Below are positions 17,992 to 26,982 of a stretch of 64,000 nucleotides of DNA, in pieces; position 1 is the stretch's first letter, and every line of letters begins with the position of its first letter. Below the pieces are notes generated by a model. The model searched no databases and was not told where the DNA came from. It was given only the letters and a program-made list of their open reading frames with translations. Origin of the DNA: Caulobacteraceae bacterium (GTDB taxonomy: Bacteria; Pseudomonadota; Alphaproteobacteria; Caulobacterales; Caulobacteraceae); assembly GCA_027487945.1 (NCBI GenBank), contig JAIYCQ010000018.1, positions 62,001 through 126,000 on the forward strand. The letters are read 5' to 3'. Both the position numbers and the translations under genes were made by a program.

Positions 17992-18024
17992 CCGTCATCC
18001 TCGGGCTTGTCCCGAGGATGACGG
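17992..18024. repeat. Short palindromic repeat (GTCATCCTCGGG type)
   Basis: A perfect hairpin with 14-bp arms (CCGTCATCCTCGGG, loop CTTGT). The core GTCATCCT/AGGATGAC recurs in the longer repeats at 39357, 44910 and 60549 and, in degenerate form, around 19120-19150. It lies between thpR and an aldo/keto reductase gene, eight bases past the latter's stop, and could also act as a transcription or mRNA 3' end signal. Confidence 0.75.
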
Positions 18025-18032
18025 AGGAGGAT

Positions 18033-19085
18033 CTAGGGACAGGGGTTCGGTCGCCGCACGTGGATGGCGTCGACGGCCTTCTCCAGTTCGGCGGTCCACT
18101 CCAGGTCAAACGCATCGATGTTGGTCTTCAGCTGCTCCATGCTGGTCGCGCCGATGATGGTCGAGGCGACAAAGGGGCGGGTGTCGCAGAACTTCAGCGC
18201 GAGGTGCGCCGGGTCGATGCCGTGGTCGCGGGCGAGCGTGATATAGGCGGTGAAGGCTTCCTCCGCCCCCGGACCCTCGTAGCGCTGCATGCGGTTGTAG
18301 AGCGCCTTGCGCGAGCCCTCGGGCAGGGCGCCGTCGAGGTACTTGCCGGTCAGCCAGCCCTGGGCCAGCGGCGAATAGGCCAGCAGGCCGATGTCCTCGC
18401 GCATCCCCATCTCCGCCAGGCCGTACTCATAGACCCGGTTGGCGAGGTGATAGGCGTTCTGGATCGAGGCGACGCGCGGCAGGCCGCGCTTTTCCGACTC
18501 CTGCAGGAACCGCATCACGCCCCAGGGAAACTCGTTGGACAGGCCGATGGCCCGGATGCGGCCGGCCTTCACATGCACGTCCAGCGCCTCGAGGATCGAC
18601 TCGAAGGGCTCGTAGTCGTCGTCATAGTCCTTGAACGTCATCCCGCCAAAGGTGCGCACCGCCCGGTCGGGCCAGTGCAGCTGGTAGAGGTCGAGGTAGT
18701 CGGTGCGCAGGCGCCTGAGCGAGTTCTCGATCGCCTCGTCGATCTGGACCTTCGTCTGGCGGGCGTTGGACTTGTCGGCGCGAATCCAGTCGAGCCCGCC
18801 GAACACCGACCCGCGGCCGGCCACCTTCGAGGCCAGCACGATCTGGTCGCGCTTGCCGGACTTCTCCAGCCAGGTCCCGATGTACTGCTCGGTGCGGCCT
18901 TGCGTCTCCGGACGCGGCGGGCTGGCGTACATCTCGGCGGTGTCCCAGAAGGTGACCCCGCGCTCGAAGGCATAGTCCATCTGGGCGTGGGCCTCGGCCT
19001 CGGTGTTCTGCGAGCCCCAGGTCATGGTGCCAAGGCAGCAGCGGCTGATGTCGATGCCGGTGCGGCCCAGTTTCGAGTACTGCAA
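18033..19085 (-). CDS. NADP(H)-dependent aldo/keto reductase (Tas-like)
   Basis: The 350-residue protein of the aldo/keto reductase superfamily begins MQYSKLGRTGIDISRCCLGTMTWG. It has the catalytic Asp/Tyr region (FWDTAEMYASPPRPETQGRTE), the K of ASKVAG, the H of LYQLHWPD and the cofactor part TSIIGAT-like ASTIIGATSMEQLKTNI. The N-terminal wording and the PETQGRTE segment match E. coli Tas. It starts at a TTG with GGGGG upstream; no in-frame ATG gives a complete N-terminus. Physiological substrate unknown. Confidence 0.88.
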   Translation of the reverse strand: MQYSKLGRTGIDISRCCLGTMTWGSQNTEAEAHAQMDYAFERGVTFWDTAEMYASPPRPETQGRTEQYIGTWLEKSGKRDQIVLASKVAGRGSVFGGLDWIRADKSNARQTKVQIDEAIENSLRRLRTDYLDLYQLHWPDRAVRTFGGMTFKDYDDDYEPFESILEALDVHVKAGRIRAIGLSNEFPWGVMRFLQESEKRGLPRVASIQNAYHLANRVYEYGLAEMGMREDIGLLAYSPLAQGWLTGKYLDGALPEGSRKALYNRMQRYEGPGAEEAFTAYITLARDHGIDPAHLALKFCDTRPFVASTIIGATSMEQLKTNIDAFDLEWTAELEKAVDAIHVRRPNPCP

Positions 19086-19206
19086 GTTCAGATCCCCCTC
19101 ATTGCGTCTTCACCCGGATCCAGTCCGGGGTCGCTTGACGCTCGCTCCTCAGGATGACGAGGTGAGGGGCGATCCGTGGGGATCGCGTCCCTGACCACGC
19201 AAGGCC

Positions 19207-19854
19207 TCACCGGGTCGCGGCCAGCACCCGGGCCACCACCGGCGCCAGACGGGCAGCGATGATCGCCACGCCCTGGGCGTTGGGGTGGATGCCGTCTCGC
19301 TGGTTCAGCCGGCGGTCGCCGGCCACCCCGGCCAGCAGGTTCGGATACAGGGCCAGTCCGTGCTTGCTCGCCAGGTCGGCGTACAGGGCCGCGACGTCGC
19401 GGGCGTAGGAGCGGCCCAGCGCGCTGGGCACGACGATTCCGGCCAGCACCACGGTGATTCCCCGCGCCTTCAGCTTCTGGATGATGCGGTCGAGGTTGGC
19501 GCGGGTCTGTTTCGGGTCCAGCCCCTGCAGCAGGTCGTTGCCGCCGAGGGCCACCACGCAGACGGCGGTGTCCTTCTGGACGCTGAAGTCGACGCGGGCC
19601 AGGCCGCCGGCCGTGGTGTCGCCGCTGACGCCGGCGCCGCGCACCCGCGCGCCGGGCACGGCCTTGGCCAGTTCCTTCTCGAGCCTGGCCGGCAGCGCCT
19701 CGCGGGCGGCCAGGCCATAGCCGGCGGTGATCGAGTCCCCGAGCACTGTAACGATGCGCGGACGCGCCTGGGCGAGCGACGGCGAGGCGGCCGCCGCGAG
19801 CAGCAGGCCGGCGAAAGCGCGGCGGGTAAACGGACGGTAAGGTGTGCGATCCAT
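19207..19854 (-). CDS. tesA: Secreted GDSL/SGNH esterase (TesA-like)
   Basis: An SGNH hydrolase with lysophospholipase, thioesterase and arylesterase-type activity, 215 residues. After a twin-arginine-like leader (FTRRAFAGLLLAAAASPSLAQA) it shows the nucleophile block VLGDSIT (S41), GGND (N106) and the catalytic D187/H190 in RDGIHP. It is divergent from an ABC transporter pair, the classic tesA/ybbA-ybbP arrangement seen in many proteobacteria. The 51-base gap must hold both promoters. Confidence 0.92.
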   Translation of the reverse strand: MDRTPYRPFTRRAFAGLLLAAAASPSLAQARPRIVTVLGDSITAGYGLAAREALPARLEKELAKAVPGARVRGAGVSGDTTAGGLARVDFSVQKDTAVCVVALGGNDLLQGLDPKQTRANLDRIIQKLKARGITVVLAGIVVPSALGRSYARDVAALYADLASKHGLALYPNLLAGVAGDRRLNQRDGIHPNAQGVAIIAARLAPVVARVLAATR

Positions 19855-19905
19855 GGCTACGTCCTACATAGGGTGTTCAGGCCCACCGGAAAACGCCCCG
19901 CGCAC

Positions 19906-20595
19906 ATGTTCGACTCCAAGACGACGACGCCGCTCTCCCTCGACGCGGTCACCCTGACGCTGCCCTCGGCCGCGGGACCGGTGGAAATCCTGCGTGGGGT
20001 CACCCTGGCGGTCGAGCCTGGCGAACGTGTGGCGGTCGTCGGGCCGTCAGGCTCGGGCAAGTCGTCCCTGATCGCCGTGGCCGCCGGGCTGGAGCAGCCG
20101 ACCTCGGGAACCGTGCGCCTGTTCGGCCAGGACCTGGCCCGCCTCGGCGAGGACGGACGGGCGAAGCTGCGCCGGGGCAAGGTGTCGCTGGTCTTCCAGT
20201 CCTTCCACCTGCTGCCCAACATGACCGCCGAGGAAAACGTCTCCGCGCCGCTGGAGATCGCCGGCCGCGGCGGGGCGGCGAAGACCGCCCGCGAATGGCT
20301 GGCCCGCGTCGGCCTGTCGGAGCGGCTGCGCCACTATCCGCATCAGCTGAGCGGCGGGGAGCAGCAGCGGGTCGCCCTCGCTCGCGCCCTGGCCATCAAG
20401 CCTGAACTGCTGTTCGCCGACGAGCCGACCGGCAACCTCGACGCCAACAACGCCTCGGGCGTGGCGGAATTGATGTTCGAGCTGATCGCCGAGACCGGCG
20501 CGGCCCTGGTGCTGGTCACCCACGATCCCGCCCTGGCGGCGCGCGCCGACCGCCAGATCGTCATGGCGGGCGGGCTGGTGGTGGACCCGGCGTGA
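19906..20595 (+). CDS. ybbA: ABC transporter ATP-binding protein (YbbA type)
   Basis: The 229-residue ATPase of the LolD/MacB class has Walker A GPSGSGKSS (46-54), Q-loop VFQSFHLLPNMT, signature LSGGEQQR, Walker B ELLFADEP and the switch histidine in VTHD. ATG 19906 is the start that gives the normal domain; the open frame far upstream is antisense to tesA. It pairs with the FtsX-like permease encoded next (GTGA overlap). Homologues are thought to move lipids or lipoprotein-like substrates, but this is not firmly established. Confidence 0.93.
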   Translation: MFDSKTTTPLSLDAVTLTLPSAAGPVEILRGVTLAVEPGERVAVVGPSGSGKSSLIAVAAGLEQPTSGTVRLFGQDLARLGEDGRAKLRRGKVSLVFQSFHLLPNMTAEENVSAPLEIAGRGGAAKTAREWLARVGLSERLRHYPHQLSGGEQQRVALARALAIKPELLFADEPTGNLDANNASGVAELMFELIAETGAALVLVTHDPALAARADRQIVMAGGLVVDPA

Positions 20596-23120
20596 GCGCG
20601 TTGCCGCTGTCCTTCCGCTTCGCCGGGCGCGAGCTGCGCTCCGGCGTCACGGGCTTCCGCATTTTCCTGGCCTGTCTGGCGCTCGGGGTGGCGGCCATCG
20701 CCGCCGCCGGGTCGACGGCCGAGGCCTTCCGGCGCGGCCTGGCCTCGGAGGCGCGGGAGATCCTCGGCGGCGACCTGCGGGTCAGCGTCGAGGGCCGCCG
20801 CTTCACCCCCGCCGACCGCGCCCGTTTCGAGGCCCTGGGCGACACCGCCTATTCTGTCGCCTCCATGGCCATGGCCGAGACCGCCGCGGGCGAGCGCCGG
20901 CTGGTCGAGCTGCGCGGGGTCTCGGGCAGCTATCCGCTCGCCGGAACCGTGGAGATCAGCGGAGCGGCGTCCCTGGCCGAGGCCTTCCGGTCCGACGGCG
21001 ACGCGGCCGGCGCGGCGGTCGAGCAGGCGCTGCTCGACCGACTGGGCCTGAAGCTGGGCGACAGGTTCCTGGTCGGCGAGGCGCGTTTCGTCATCCGCGC
21101 CGTCCTGCTGGCCGAACCCGACCGGCTGGGCCGGGGCTTCTCGCTGGGTCCGCGCGTCCTCACCACGGTCGAGGCCGTCGAGAAGGGCGGTTTCCTGCAG
21201 GAGGGGCTGCCCGACACCGGTGAGACGGTGCGGATCGCGCTGCGGCCAGACCTGGCGTCCAACGCCTCCATCGACCGCCTGGTGAAGGGCTTCGAGGCCC
21301 GGGACTTCTCAGCGCGGGGCCGCAACGACGCGGCGACCGGCGTGAAGCGACTGATCGACCAGCTGGAGTATTTCCTCGGCTTCATCGGCCTGGCCTCGCT
21401 GGTCGCCGGCGGGCTGGGCGTGGCCGGCGCGGTCAGCGCCTATCTCGAACAGCGCAAGACCTCGATCGCCATCCTCAAGGCCCTGGGCGCCGAGGGCGCG
21501 CTGATCCGCAATCTCTATCTGATCCAGATCGGCATCCTGTCGCTGCTTGGCGTGGCCATCGGCCTGGCGCTCGGCGCGGTGGCGCCGCTGGTGCTGGGCC
21601 GGCTGGCCGGCGACCAGCTGCCCGTCCCGGCCCTGTTCGCGGTCTATCCCCTGCCGCTGCTCAAGGCGGCGGCGTTCGGACTGCTGGCCGCCGCGGCCTT
21701 CAGCCTGGCGCCGCTGGCCCGAGCCCGGACCACGCCGCCGTCCTCGCTGTTCCGGCGGGACCTCGGCGGCCGGCTGACCTTCGGGGCGGAGGTCGTCGTG
21801 GCCATCCTGGCGGGCCTGGGTCTGGCGGGTCTGGCTGTCATCACAGCCCCGACGCCGGTCGCGGCCGGCATCATGATCGCCGGGGTGGCGGTCTCCTTCG
21901 GCCTGCTCTGGGCCCTGGGACGCGGTGCGGCCTGGCTGGCCGGCAAGGCGCGCGGCCTCACCCGGGGGCCGGTGAAGATCGGCATCGCCAACCTGGCGGG
22001 ACCGCGCTCGGCGGCCCGTACGGCCGCCCCTGCCATCGGGCTGGGCGTGGCGCTGCTGTCGGCGGTGGTCCTGATCCAGTCGGCCCTGCTCAACCAGATC
22101 AGCACCGTGGCCCCCAGGACCGCCCCGGCGATGGTCTTCACCGAGATTCCCGGCGAGCGGGTCCCGGAGTTCGACGCCGTGGTCCGCGAGGCGTTCGGCC
22201 GGTCGCTGACCGAGGACAACTGGCTGCGTGCGCCCTACTTCACGGGACGGATCGTGCGGGTGAAGGGCGAGATCGTCGATCGCGAGCGGATCGCCGAGGG
22301 CGAGCGCTGGGCCTATGACAACGACATCGGCATGTCGGCGATCGGGGCGGAACCCAACGACGCGGGTATTGTCGCCGGCAGGTGGTGGCCGGACGGCTAT
22401 GCCGGTCCTCCGCTGGTGGCGCTGGAAGAAGACGCCGCGCGGGGCGGCGGCCTGCAGGTCGGCGACATGGTCACCATCTCGGTCCTCGGCCGGGAGATCG
22501 ATGCGAAGATCGCCGTTCTCCGCAAGGTGGAGTGGGGCGGATTCGGCCCGGCCTTCGCCGTCATCCTGAGCCCGAACGCCCTGGAGGGCGCCAGCCTGCG
22601 GCAGGTCGCCATCGCCAAGGCCGACAAGGCGCAGGAGGAGCGGGCCATCCGGGCGCTCGGCCAGACCTTCCCGATGGTCAATGTCATCAGCGTGCGCGAG
22701 CAGCTGGAGGCGGCGACCGGCATGTTCGACCGCCTGGCCCTGGCCGTGCGCGGCGCGGCCGGCGTAGCGGCCCTGGCCGGGCTCCTGGTGCTGGCCGGCG
22801 CCATCGCGGCCGGCGCCAGGGCCCGGGCGCGGGAGGCGGCGACGCTGAAGGTCCTGGGCGGCTCGCGGCTACAGATCCTCACCGCCTACGGCGTCGAGTA
22901 CGGCGCGGTCGGCCTGATCGCCGGGGTGGCGGGGGTGGCGCTGGGCTACGCCGCCGCCTGGCCGGTGGTGGTTCTCGTGTTCGAGGCCGACTGGAGCGTC
23001 GACTGGGGCGGGGTCGCGGCCCTGCTCGGCGGCGCCTCGGGCCTGGCCTTCATCGGCGGCCTGCTGGCGGCAATGCAGGCCCTGGCGAAGCGCCCGGCGC
23101 CGGTTCTGCGCACGGAATAG
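20592..23120 (+). CDS. ybbP: FtsX-like ABC transporter permease (YbbP type)
   Basis: The 842-residue permease has an N-terminal membrane helix (FRIFLACLALGVAAIAAAG), a periplasmic MacB-like domain, a first FtsX block (LEYFLGFIGLASLVAGGLGVAGAVSAYLEQRKTSIAILKALGA), a central membrane group, and a second FtsX block near the C-terminus (REAATLKVLGGSRLQIL). The GTG start overlaps the ybbA stop by four bases, indicating tight coupling. Size and topology match YbbP, the partner of YbbA next to tesA. Confidence 0.92.
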   Translation: MSALPLSFRFAGRELRSGVTGFRIFLACLALGVAAIAAAGSTAEAFRRGLASEAREILGGDLRVSVEGRRFTPADRARFEALGDTAYSVASMAMAETAAGERRLVELRGVSGSYPLAGTVEISGAASLAEAFRSDGDAAGAAVEQALLDRLGLKLGDRFLVGEARFVIRAVLLAEPDRLGRGFSLGPRVLTTVEAVEKGGFLQEGLPDTGETVRIALRPDLASNASIDRLVKGFEARDFSARGRNDAATGVKRLIDQLEYFLGFIGLASLVAGGLGVAGAVSAYLEQRKTSIAILKALGAEGALIRNLYLIQIGILSLLGVAIGLALGAVAPLVLGRLAGDQLPVPALFAVYPLPLLKAAAFGLLAAAAFSLAPLARARTTPPSSLFRRDLGGRLTFGAEVVVAILAGLGLAGLAVITAPTPVAAGIMIAGVAVSFGLLWALGRGAAWLAGKARGLTRGPVKIGIANLAGPRSAARTAAPAIGLGVALLSAVVLIQSALLNQISTVAPRTAPAMVFTEIPGERVPEFDAVVREAFGRSLTEDNWLRAPYFTGRIVRVKGEIVDRERIAEGERWAYDNDIGMSAIGAEPNDAGIVAGRWWPDGYAGPPLVALEEDAARGGGLQVGDMVTISVLGREIDAKIAVLRKVEWGGFGPAFAVILSPNALEGASLRQVAIAKADKAQEERAIRALGQTFPMVNVISVREQLEAATGMFDRLALAVRGAAGVAALAGLLVLAGAIAAGARARAREAATLKVLGGSRLQILTAYGVEYGAVGLIAGVAGVALGYAAAWPVVVLVFEADWSVDWGGVAALLGGASGLAFIGGLLAAMQALAKRPAPVLRTE

Positions 23121-23201
23121 TTCGGTTGCACTTGCTTCCGCCGCGCGCACACCCAATATCTGTCAAGCGTCCGCCCTGGGCGCCTTGAAAGGGTTTTACC
23201 G

Positions 23202-23954
23202 ATGAGCGACTTCGAACGCGGCGCTACGCGCTCGATCCCGCAAGCGGCCGACATGTCGATGGACGCGGGTCTCCGCGCCTTCATGCTCGGCGTCTACAAC
23301 AAGATGGCGCTCGGCCTGCTGCTGTCGGCGGCTGTCGCCTACGCCGTGGCCACGGTTCCGGCCATCCGGGACATCCTGTTCCTGGTCTCGGAGACGGGCG
23401 CTTTCCGCGGCTATACGCTGCCGGGCATGATCCTGGCCTTCGCGCCGCTGGCCCTGGTCCTGATCGCGGGCTTTGCGATGCGCAATCCCAGCCCGGCCGG
23501 ATCCGCCGCGCTGTACTGGACGATCGTCAGCGTCATCGGCGCCTCCGGCGCCGTCTGGGTGCTGCGTTACACGGGCGGCTCGATCGCCTCGACCTTCCTG
23601 ATCACCGCCACCGCTTTCGGCGCGCTGAGCCTGGTGGGCTACACCACCAAGCGTGACCTGACCGGCATGGGCAGCTTCCTGATCATGGGCGTCTGGGGTC
23701 TGCTGCTGGCGTCGATCGTCAACATCTTCCTGCAACAACCGGCGCTCTACTGGATCATCAACGCCCTTGGCGTCCTGATCTTCGCGGGCCTGACCGCCTA
23801 CGATACCCAGCGCCTGAAGATGACCTACTACGCCATCGGCGGCGACCAGACCGCTCTGGGCGTGGCCACCAACTACGGCGCCCTGAGCCTGTACCTGGAC
23901 TTCATCAACATGTTCCAGTTCCTGCTCGCCTTCCTGGGCGTCCGTCGCGAGTAG
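23202..23954 (+). CDS. Bax inhibitor-1/YccA family membrane protein
   Basis: This 250-residue integral membrane protein of the BI-1 (TMBIM/YccA) family has about seven hydrophobic segments and the family hallmarks YTTKRDLTGMGSFLIMGVWGLL and AGLTAYDTQRLK near the C-terminus, containing the conserved Asp of the pH/Ca2+ sensing pair. Bacterial members conduct Ca2+ or modulate FtsH; the role here is unknown. ATG 23202 has a GAAAGGG ribosome site. A terminator follows at once. Confidence 0.92.
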   Translation: MSDFERGATRSIPQAADMSMDAGLRAFMLGVYNKMALGLLLSAAVAYAVATVPAIRDILFLVSETGAFRGYTLPGMILAFAPLALVLIAGFAMRNPSPAGSAALYWTIVSVIGASGAVWVLRYTGGSIASTFLITATAFGALSLVGYTTKRDLTGMGSFLIMGVWGLLLASIVNIFLQQPALYWIINALGVLIFAGLTAYDTQRLKMTYYAIGGDQTALGVATNYGALSLYLDFINMFQFLLAFLGVRRE

Positions 23955-23976
23955 TCGTCACAGACGGAAAGAACGA

Positions 23977-24010
23977 GGGCCCCGACCGGGAAACCGGCGG
24001 GGCCTTTTTC
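23977..24010 (+). terminator. Rho-independent terminator after the BI-1 gene
   Basis: A GC-rich hairpin (GGCCCCGACCGG, loop GAAA, CCGGCGGGGCC with one bulge) is followed by TTTTTCTT, 22 bases after the stop codon. Confidence 0.85.
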
Positions 24011-24029
24011 TTGTCCGCGACACCGCCCG

Positions 24030-25103
24030 TCAGGCCCAGCGGTGGTTCTTCGGACGCTGGCCGGCCCTCGGGACCGTTGTGGCGGGCAGCTCGACGATCG
24101 GACCGCGCAGCTGTGCAGACGCCGGGCCAAGGCGGGCGTCGACCGTCGCCCGATCCTCCGCCGTGAGGGCCGCATACAGCGTCCGCAGGTCGATCAGGCA
24201 GGCGGCGCAGTAGGGCGAAACCGGCGTCGTCCAGCGCGCGCCGCGTAGATCGAACACAGCCTTGTCGCGCCGATCAATCACGGCCTCGAGGTTGGCGACG
24301 AGCTCGGTCAGATGCTCATGCGCCGCCAGTCGAAGCAGCGGATCAAGATCGTCGGGGGCCTCGTCCGGACAGGCGGCGGCGGCGGCGGCCTGGGGCGTCA
24401 GGGCCCAAAGCCGCGCCACCCAGGCCATGACGTTGGGCGCCGTCTCACGCAGGATCGCCGCCGGCGTCGGGTCGGAGAAGAAGTGCCGGAACATTGGGCC
24501 GAACAGGCCGAAGTCCGCCGCCACCGGCCGCTCGCCGAACAGGAACGGACGGCGCGCGAGGATCGGCTCAAGCAGGGCGAGGGTCTCCGAGTACTGGGCC
24601 TCGATGAGCGGCGCGGTGTCGCGCGTCACCCCGTCCTCGCGCAGGAAGGTGCGCTGCTGGCGGTGGCGCATGAAGAGGGCGCGCAGCGCCAGGGGACCGG
24701 GCAGATCGCCAAGGATGGTGCGGCCGAGCTGGCGGCCCATCAGCCGGGAGTCCTCGTGGAAGGCCCAGCGATAGTAGAGCGCAGGCCGCCAGAGCCACTC
24801 GTCGAAGGCGTCCTCGAGGAACAGGCTCAGGAAAGCCGCGGCCGGACCGGTCGGTTGCAGCGCCGGCTCCGGCCGCTCGGCCTCGAACCGGCGCAGGATG
24901 GCCGTGGTGTCGGTCAGCCAGGTCCCGTCCGACCCTTCCAGCTGCGGCATCTGATTGACGCCCGTGGCCCGTCCGCAGGCGCGGAAGTCGGCGGTGTCCA
25001 TCTCCACGAAGTCGAAGGACACGCCCTTGACCCGCAGGTAGCCCTCGAGCTTGCCGGTGAAGTAGGACTGCTTCAGCCCATGGAGACGCCAGCGCCCGGT
25101 CAC
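24030..25103 (-). CDS. Glutathione S-transferase-like protein
   Basis: The 357-residue protein has an N-terminal thioredoxin-like half (LHGLKQSYFTGKLEGYLRVKGV ... MPQLEGSDGTWLTDTTAILRRFE) and a helical C-terminal half (RPFLFGERPVAADFGLFGPMFRHFF), the two-domain GST layout, plus an extra C-terminal stretch of about 100 residues with a CAAC motif. Start GTG 25103 is chosen because it overlaps the upstream sulfatase stop (GTGA) and begins the domain correctly. Its coupling to a sulfatase is unusual; a role in the same pathway is only a guess. Confidence 0.82.
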   Translation of the reverse strand: MTGRWRLHGLKQSYFTGKLEGYLRVKGVSFDFVEMDTADFRACGRATGVNQMPQLEGSDGTWLTDTTAILRRFEAERPEPALQPTGPAAAFLSLFLEDAFDEWLWRPALYYRWAFHEDSRLMGRQLGRTILGDLPGPLALRALFMRHRQQRTFLREDGVTRDTAPLIEAQYSETLALLEPILARRPFLFGERPVAADFGLFGPMFRHFFSDPTPAAILRETAPNVMAWVARLWALTPQAAAAAACPDEAPDDLDPLLRLAAHEHLTELVANLEAVIDRRDKAVFDLRGARWTTPVSPYCAACLIDLRTLYAALTAEDRATVDARLGPASAQLRGPIVELPATTVPRAGQRPKNHRWA

Positions 25104-26896
25104 GCCGGCCGCCTGCGCCGCCGGCGCACGAGGGCGACCGTCGCGGCGATCAGGCCGGCGACGAGCCCCGCCAGCACCAGAAGGGCCACAAGGATCTTGT
25201 CCAGCTGCTTGCCCATGGCGTTGTCCATGAGCTGCGATTGGGTGGTGTAGCCCTCGGGCAGCGGCTGCACGCCGACGCGCTTTTCGTAGGCGGCATAGTC
25301 GGCGAGCAGCTGGCGGAACAGCGCCGGCTGAGCGGCCGCCAGGTCGGTCGTCTCGCCCGGGTCGCGGGCAAGGTCGTAGAGCCGCCACTGCCCGTCGCCG
25401 ATCGGGGGCATGTCCCGGACGATCTTGTGGCTGCCGCGGAACAGGGCGGCGTTGCCGGACACCTCGATCCCGACCGGCTCGTCCGGACCATAGGTCGCCG
25501 CCGCGGCGCCGGTCATCACGGGGCGCAGGCTGCGGCCGTCCATCGACACCGCGTCCGGCTGCGCCCGGGCGCCGACCAGCTCGATCAAGGTCGGGACGAC
25601 ATCGGTGACGAAGGCCGGCGAGGCGACCCGCGTGCCGGCCGGGACGCCGGGTCCGGACAGGATCAGGGGGACCCGGATGCCGCCCTCGGAGGTGTAGAAC
25701 TTGTAGCGGTTGCCCGGCGCCGACAGGGCGGACGCCCACTCCTTGCCGATGAAGGCCAGGCTGCCCTTCTCGCCGAGGCCCTTGAGCGTCCAGCGGTAGC
25801 TGTTCAGCCACATCCACAGGTTCATGCCGCGTACGTTCACCGGATCGCTGGGTTCCGGGCCGTTGTCGGACGTGACCACGAACAGGGTGTTGTCGAGCTC
25901 GCCCCTGGCTTCCAGGTGGGCCATCAGGCGACCGATGGCGGCGTCCATGGCCTCCAGCATGCCGGCGTAGACCTCCATGCTGCGGGCGTAGATGGCCTTC
26001 TCCTCCGGGGTCAGCTGATCCCAGGGGCGACCGTCTTCGGGCAGGCCGCGAATCGCCGCGTCCGCAGGCATCAGGCCCAGGGCCCTTGCCCGGGCGGCGC
26101 GGTCCTCGCGCAGCTTCTCCCAGCCGGCGTCGAAACGGCCCTTGTAGCGGTCGGAGTATTCCTTGGGGGCCTGAACGGGGATGTGGACGGCCTGGAAGGC
26201 GAGGTAGGCGTAGAAGGGCTCGGAGCCCGCCGGGCGCTCGTCTATGTAACCCCTCAGCCGGTCGACCATCAGGTCGGAGGAGTAGTAGCTGTCCGGCATC
26301 TTCGCCGGCTTGCCGTCCTCGAACCAGGGCGCGGTGTCGTAGTAGGGCATGTAGGGCCGGGGACCCCAGTTGTCAGCGCCCGAGGCGTCCAGCGCCAGGG
26401 AGCGGTCAAAGCCGTTCTCGTTGGGCAGGGCGCCGGGGCCGTGGCCCAGGTGCCACTTGCCGACCATCAGGGTGCGATAGCCCTCGGCCTTCAGCCGACG
26501 CGCGATGGTCCAGACGCCCGGCGCGAACTGCAGGCCGTAGCCGGGCTTGTCCTTCTGCGAGGGGGGCAGGATCTCCTCGATGGTCGCCACCCCGGCCCGG
26601 TGGTTGTCGACCCCGGTCAGCAGCATGGCCCGCGACGGCGAGCACAGCGGCGAGGAATGGTAGGCGGTGAACATCGCGCCCCCCTTCGCCAGCCGGTCGA
26701 TATTGGGTGTCCTCGCCTCGCCGCCGAAGGCTCCGAAGTCCATCAGGGCGGCGTCATCGACGACGATCATGACGATGTTGGGCCGTTTGCCCGGCGGGGT
26801 ATCGGCCCGCACCACGGCCAGCGGAGCCAGGGCGACCACGATGGCCATGGTCAGGCTGAGCATGGACCGAAGGGTCCGGGCCGATGTCGCGCGCAT
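25100..26896 (-). CDS. Arylsulfatase-type sulfatase, secreted and C-terminally anchored
   Basis: The 598-residue type I sulfatase has a signal segment (residues about 10-31), metal-site DD in IVMIVVDDAALMDFG, and the formylglycine motif CSPSR at C85-R89, followed by MLLTG. KWHLGH and the metal-site SDNGPEP follow. The C-terminus holds a hydrophobic helix (LVALLVLAGLVAGLIAATVAL) and an Arg-rich tail, so it is probably held in the inner membrane facing the periplasm. A CxPxR sulfatase needs conversion of the Cys by a formylglycine-generating enzyme, not encoded here. ATG 26896 has GGGGAGG upstream. Confidence 0.92.
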   Translation of the reverse strand: MRATSARTLRSMLSLTMAIVVALAPLAVVRADTPPGKRPNIVMIVVDDAALMDFGAFGGEARTPNIDRLAKGGAMFTAYHSSPLCSPSRAMLLTGVDNHRAGVATIEEILPPSQKDKPGYGLQFAPGVWTIARRLKAEGYRTLMVGKWHLGHGPGALPNENGFDRSLALDASGADNWGPRPYMPYYDTAPWFEDGKPAKMPDSYYSSDLMVDRLRGYIDERPAGSEPFYAYLAFQAVHIPVQAPKEYSDRYKGRFDAGWEKLREDRAARARALGLMPADAAIRGLPEDGRPWDQLTPEEKAIYARSMEVYAGMLEAMDAAIGRLMAHLEARGELDNTLFVVTSDNGPEPSDPVNVRGMNLWMWLNSYRWTLKGLGEKGSLAFIGKEWASALSAPGNRYKFYTSEGGIRVPLILSGPGVPAGTRVASPAFVTDVVPTLIELVGARAQPDAVSMDGRSLRPVMTGAAAATYGPDEPVGIEVSGNAALFRGSHKIVRDMPPIGDGQWRLYDLARDPGETTDLAAAQPALFRQLLADYAAYEKRVGVQPLPEGYTTQSQLMDNAMGKQLDKILVALLVLAGLVAGLIAATVALVRRRRRRPA

Positions 26897-26937
26897 GCCG
26901 CCTCCCCGAGGCCTGCGGGCGACTGGGCGCGCCCGTC

Positions 26938-26974
26938 AGTTACTCAAGAGTAACTCAACTGGCGGTGCTGTCAA
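26938..26974 (-). promoter_or_regulatory. Sulfatase promoter with an 18-base palindromic operator
   Basis: The perfect palindrome AGTTACTCAAGAGTAACT (26938-26955) lies 42-59 bases before the sulfatase start. Reading on the minus strand, a perfect -35 box TTGACA (26974-26969) precedes it, and at 16-17 bases' spacing the -10 region falls inside the palindrome. This is typical of a site where a dimeric repressor (TetR type, for instance) blocks RNA polymerase. No candidate regulator gene is adjacent. Confidence 0.65.
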
Positions 26975-26982
26975 ATCCAAGG

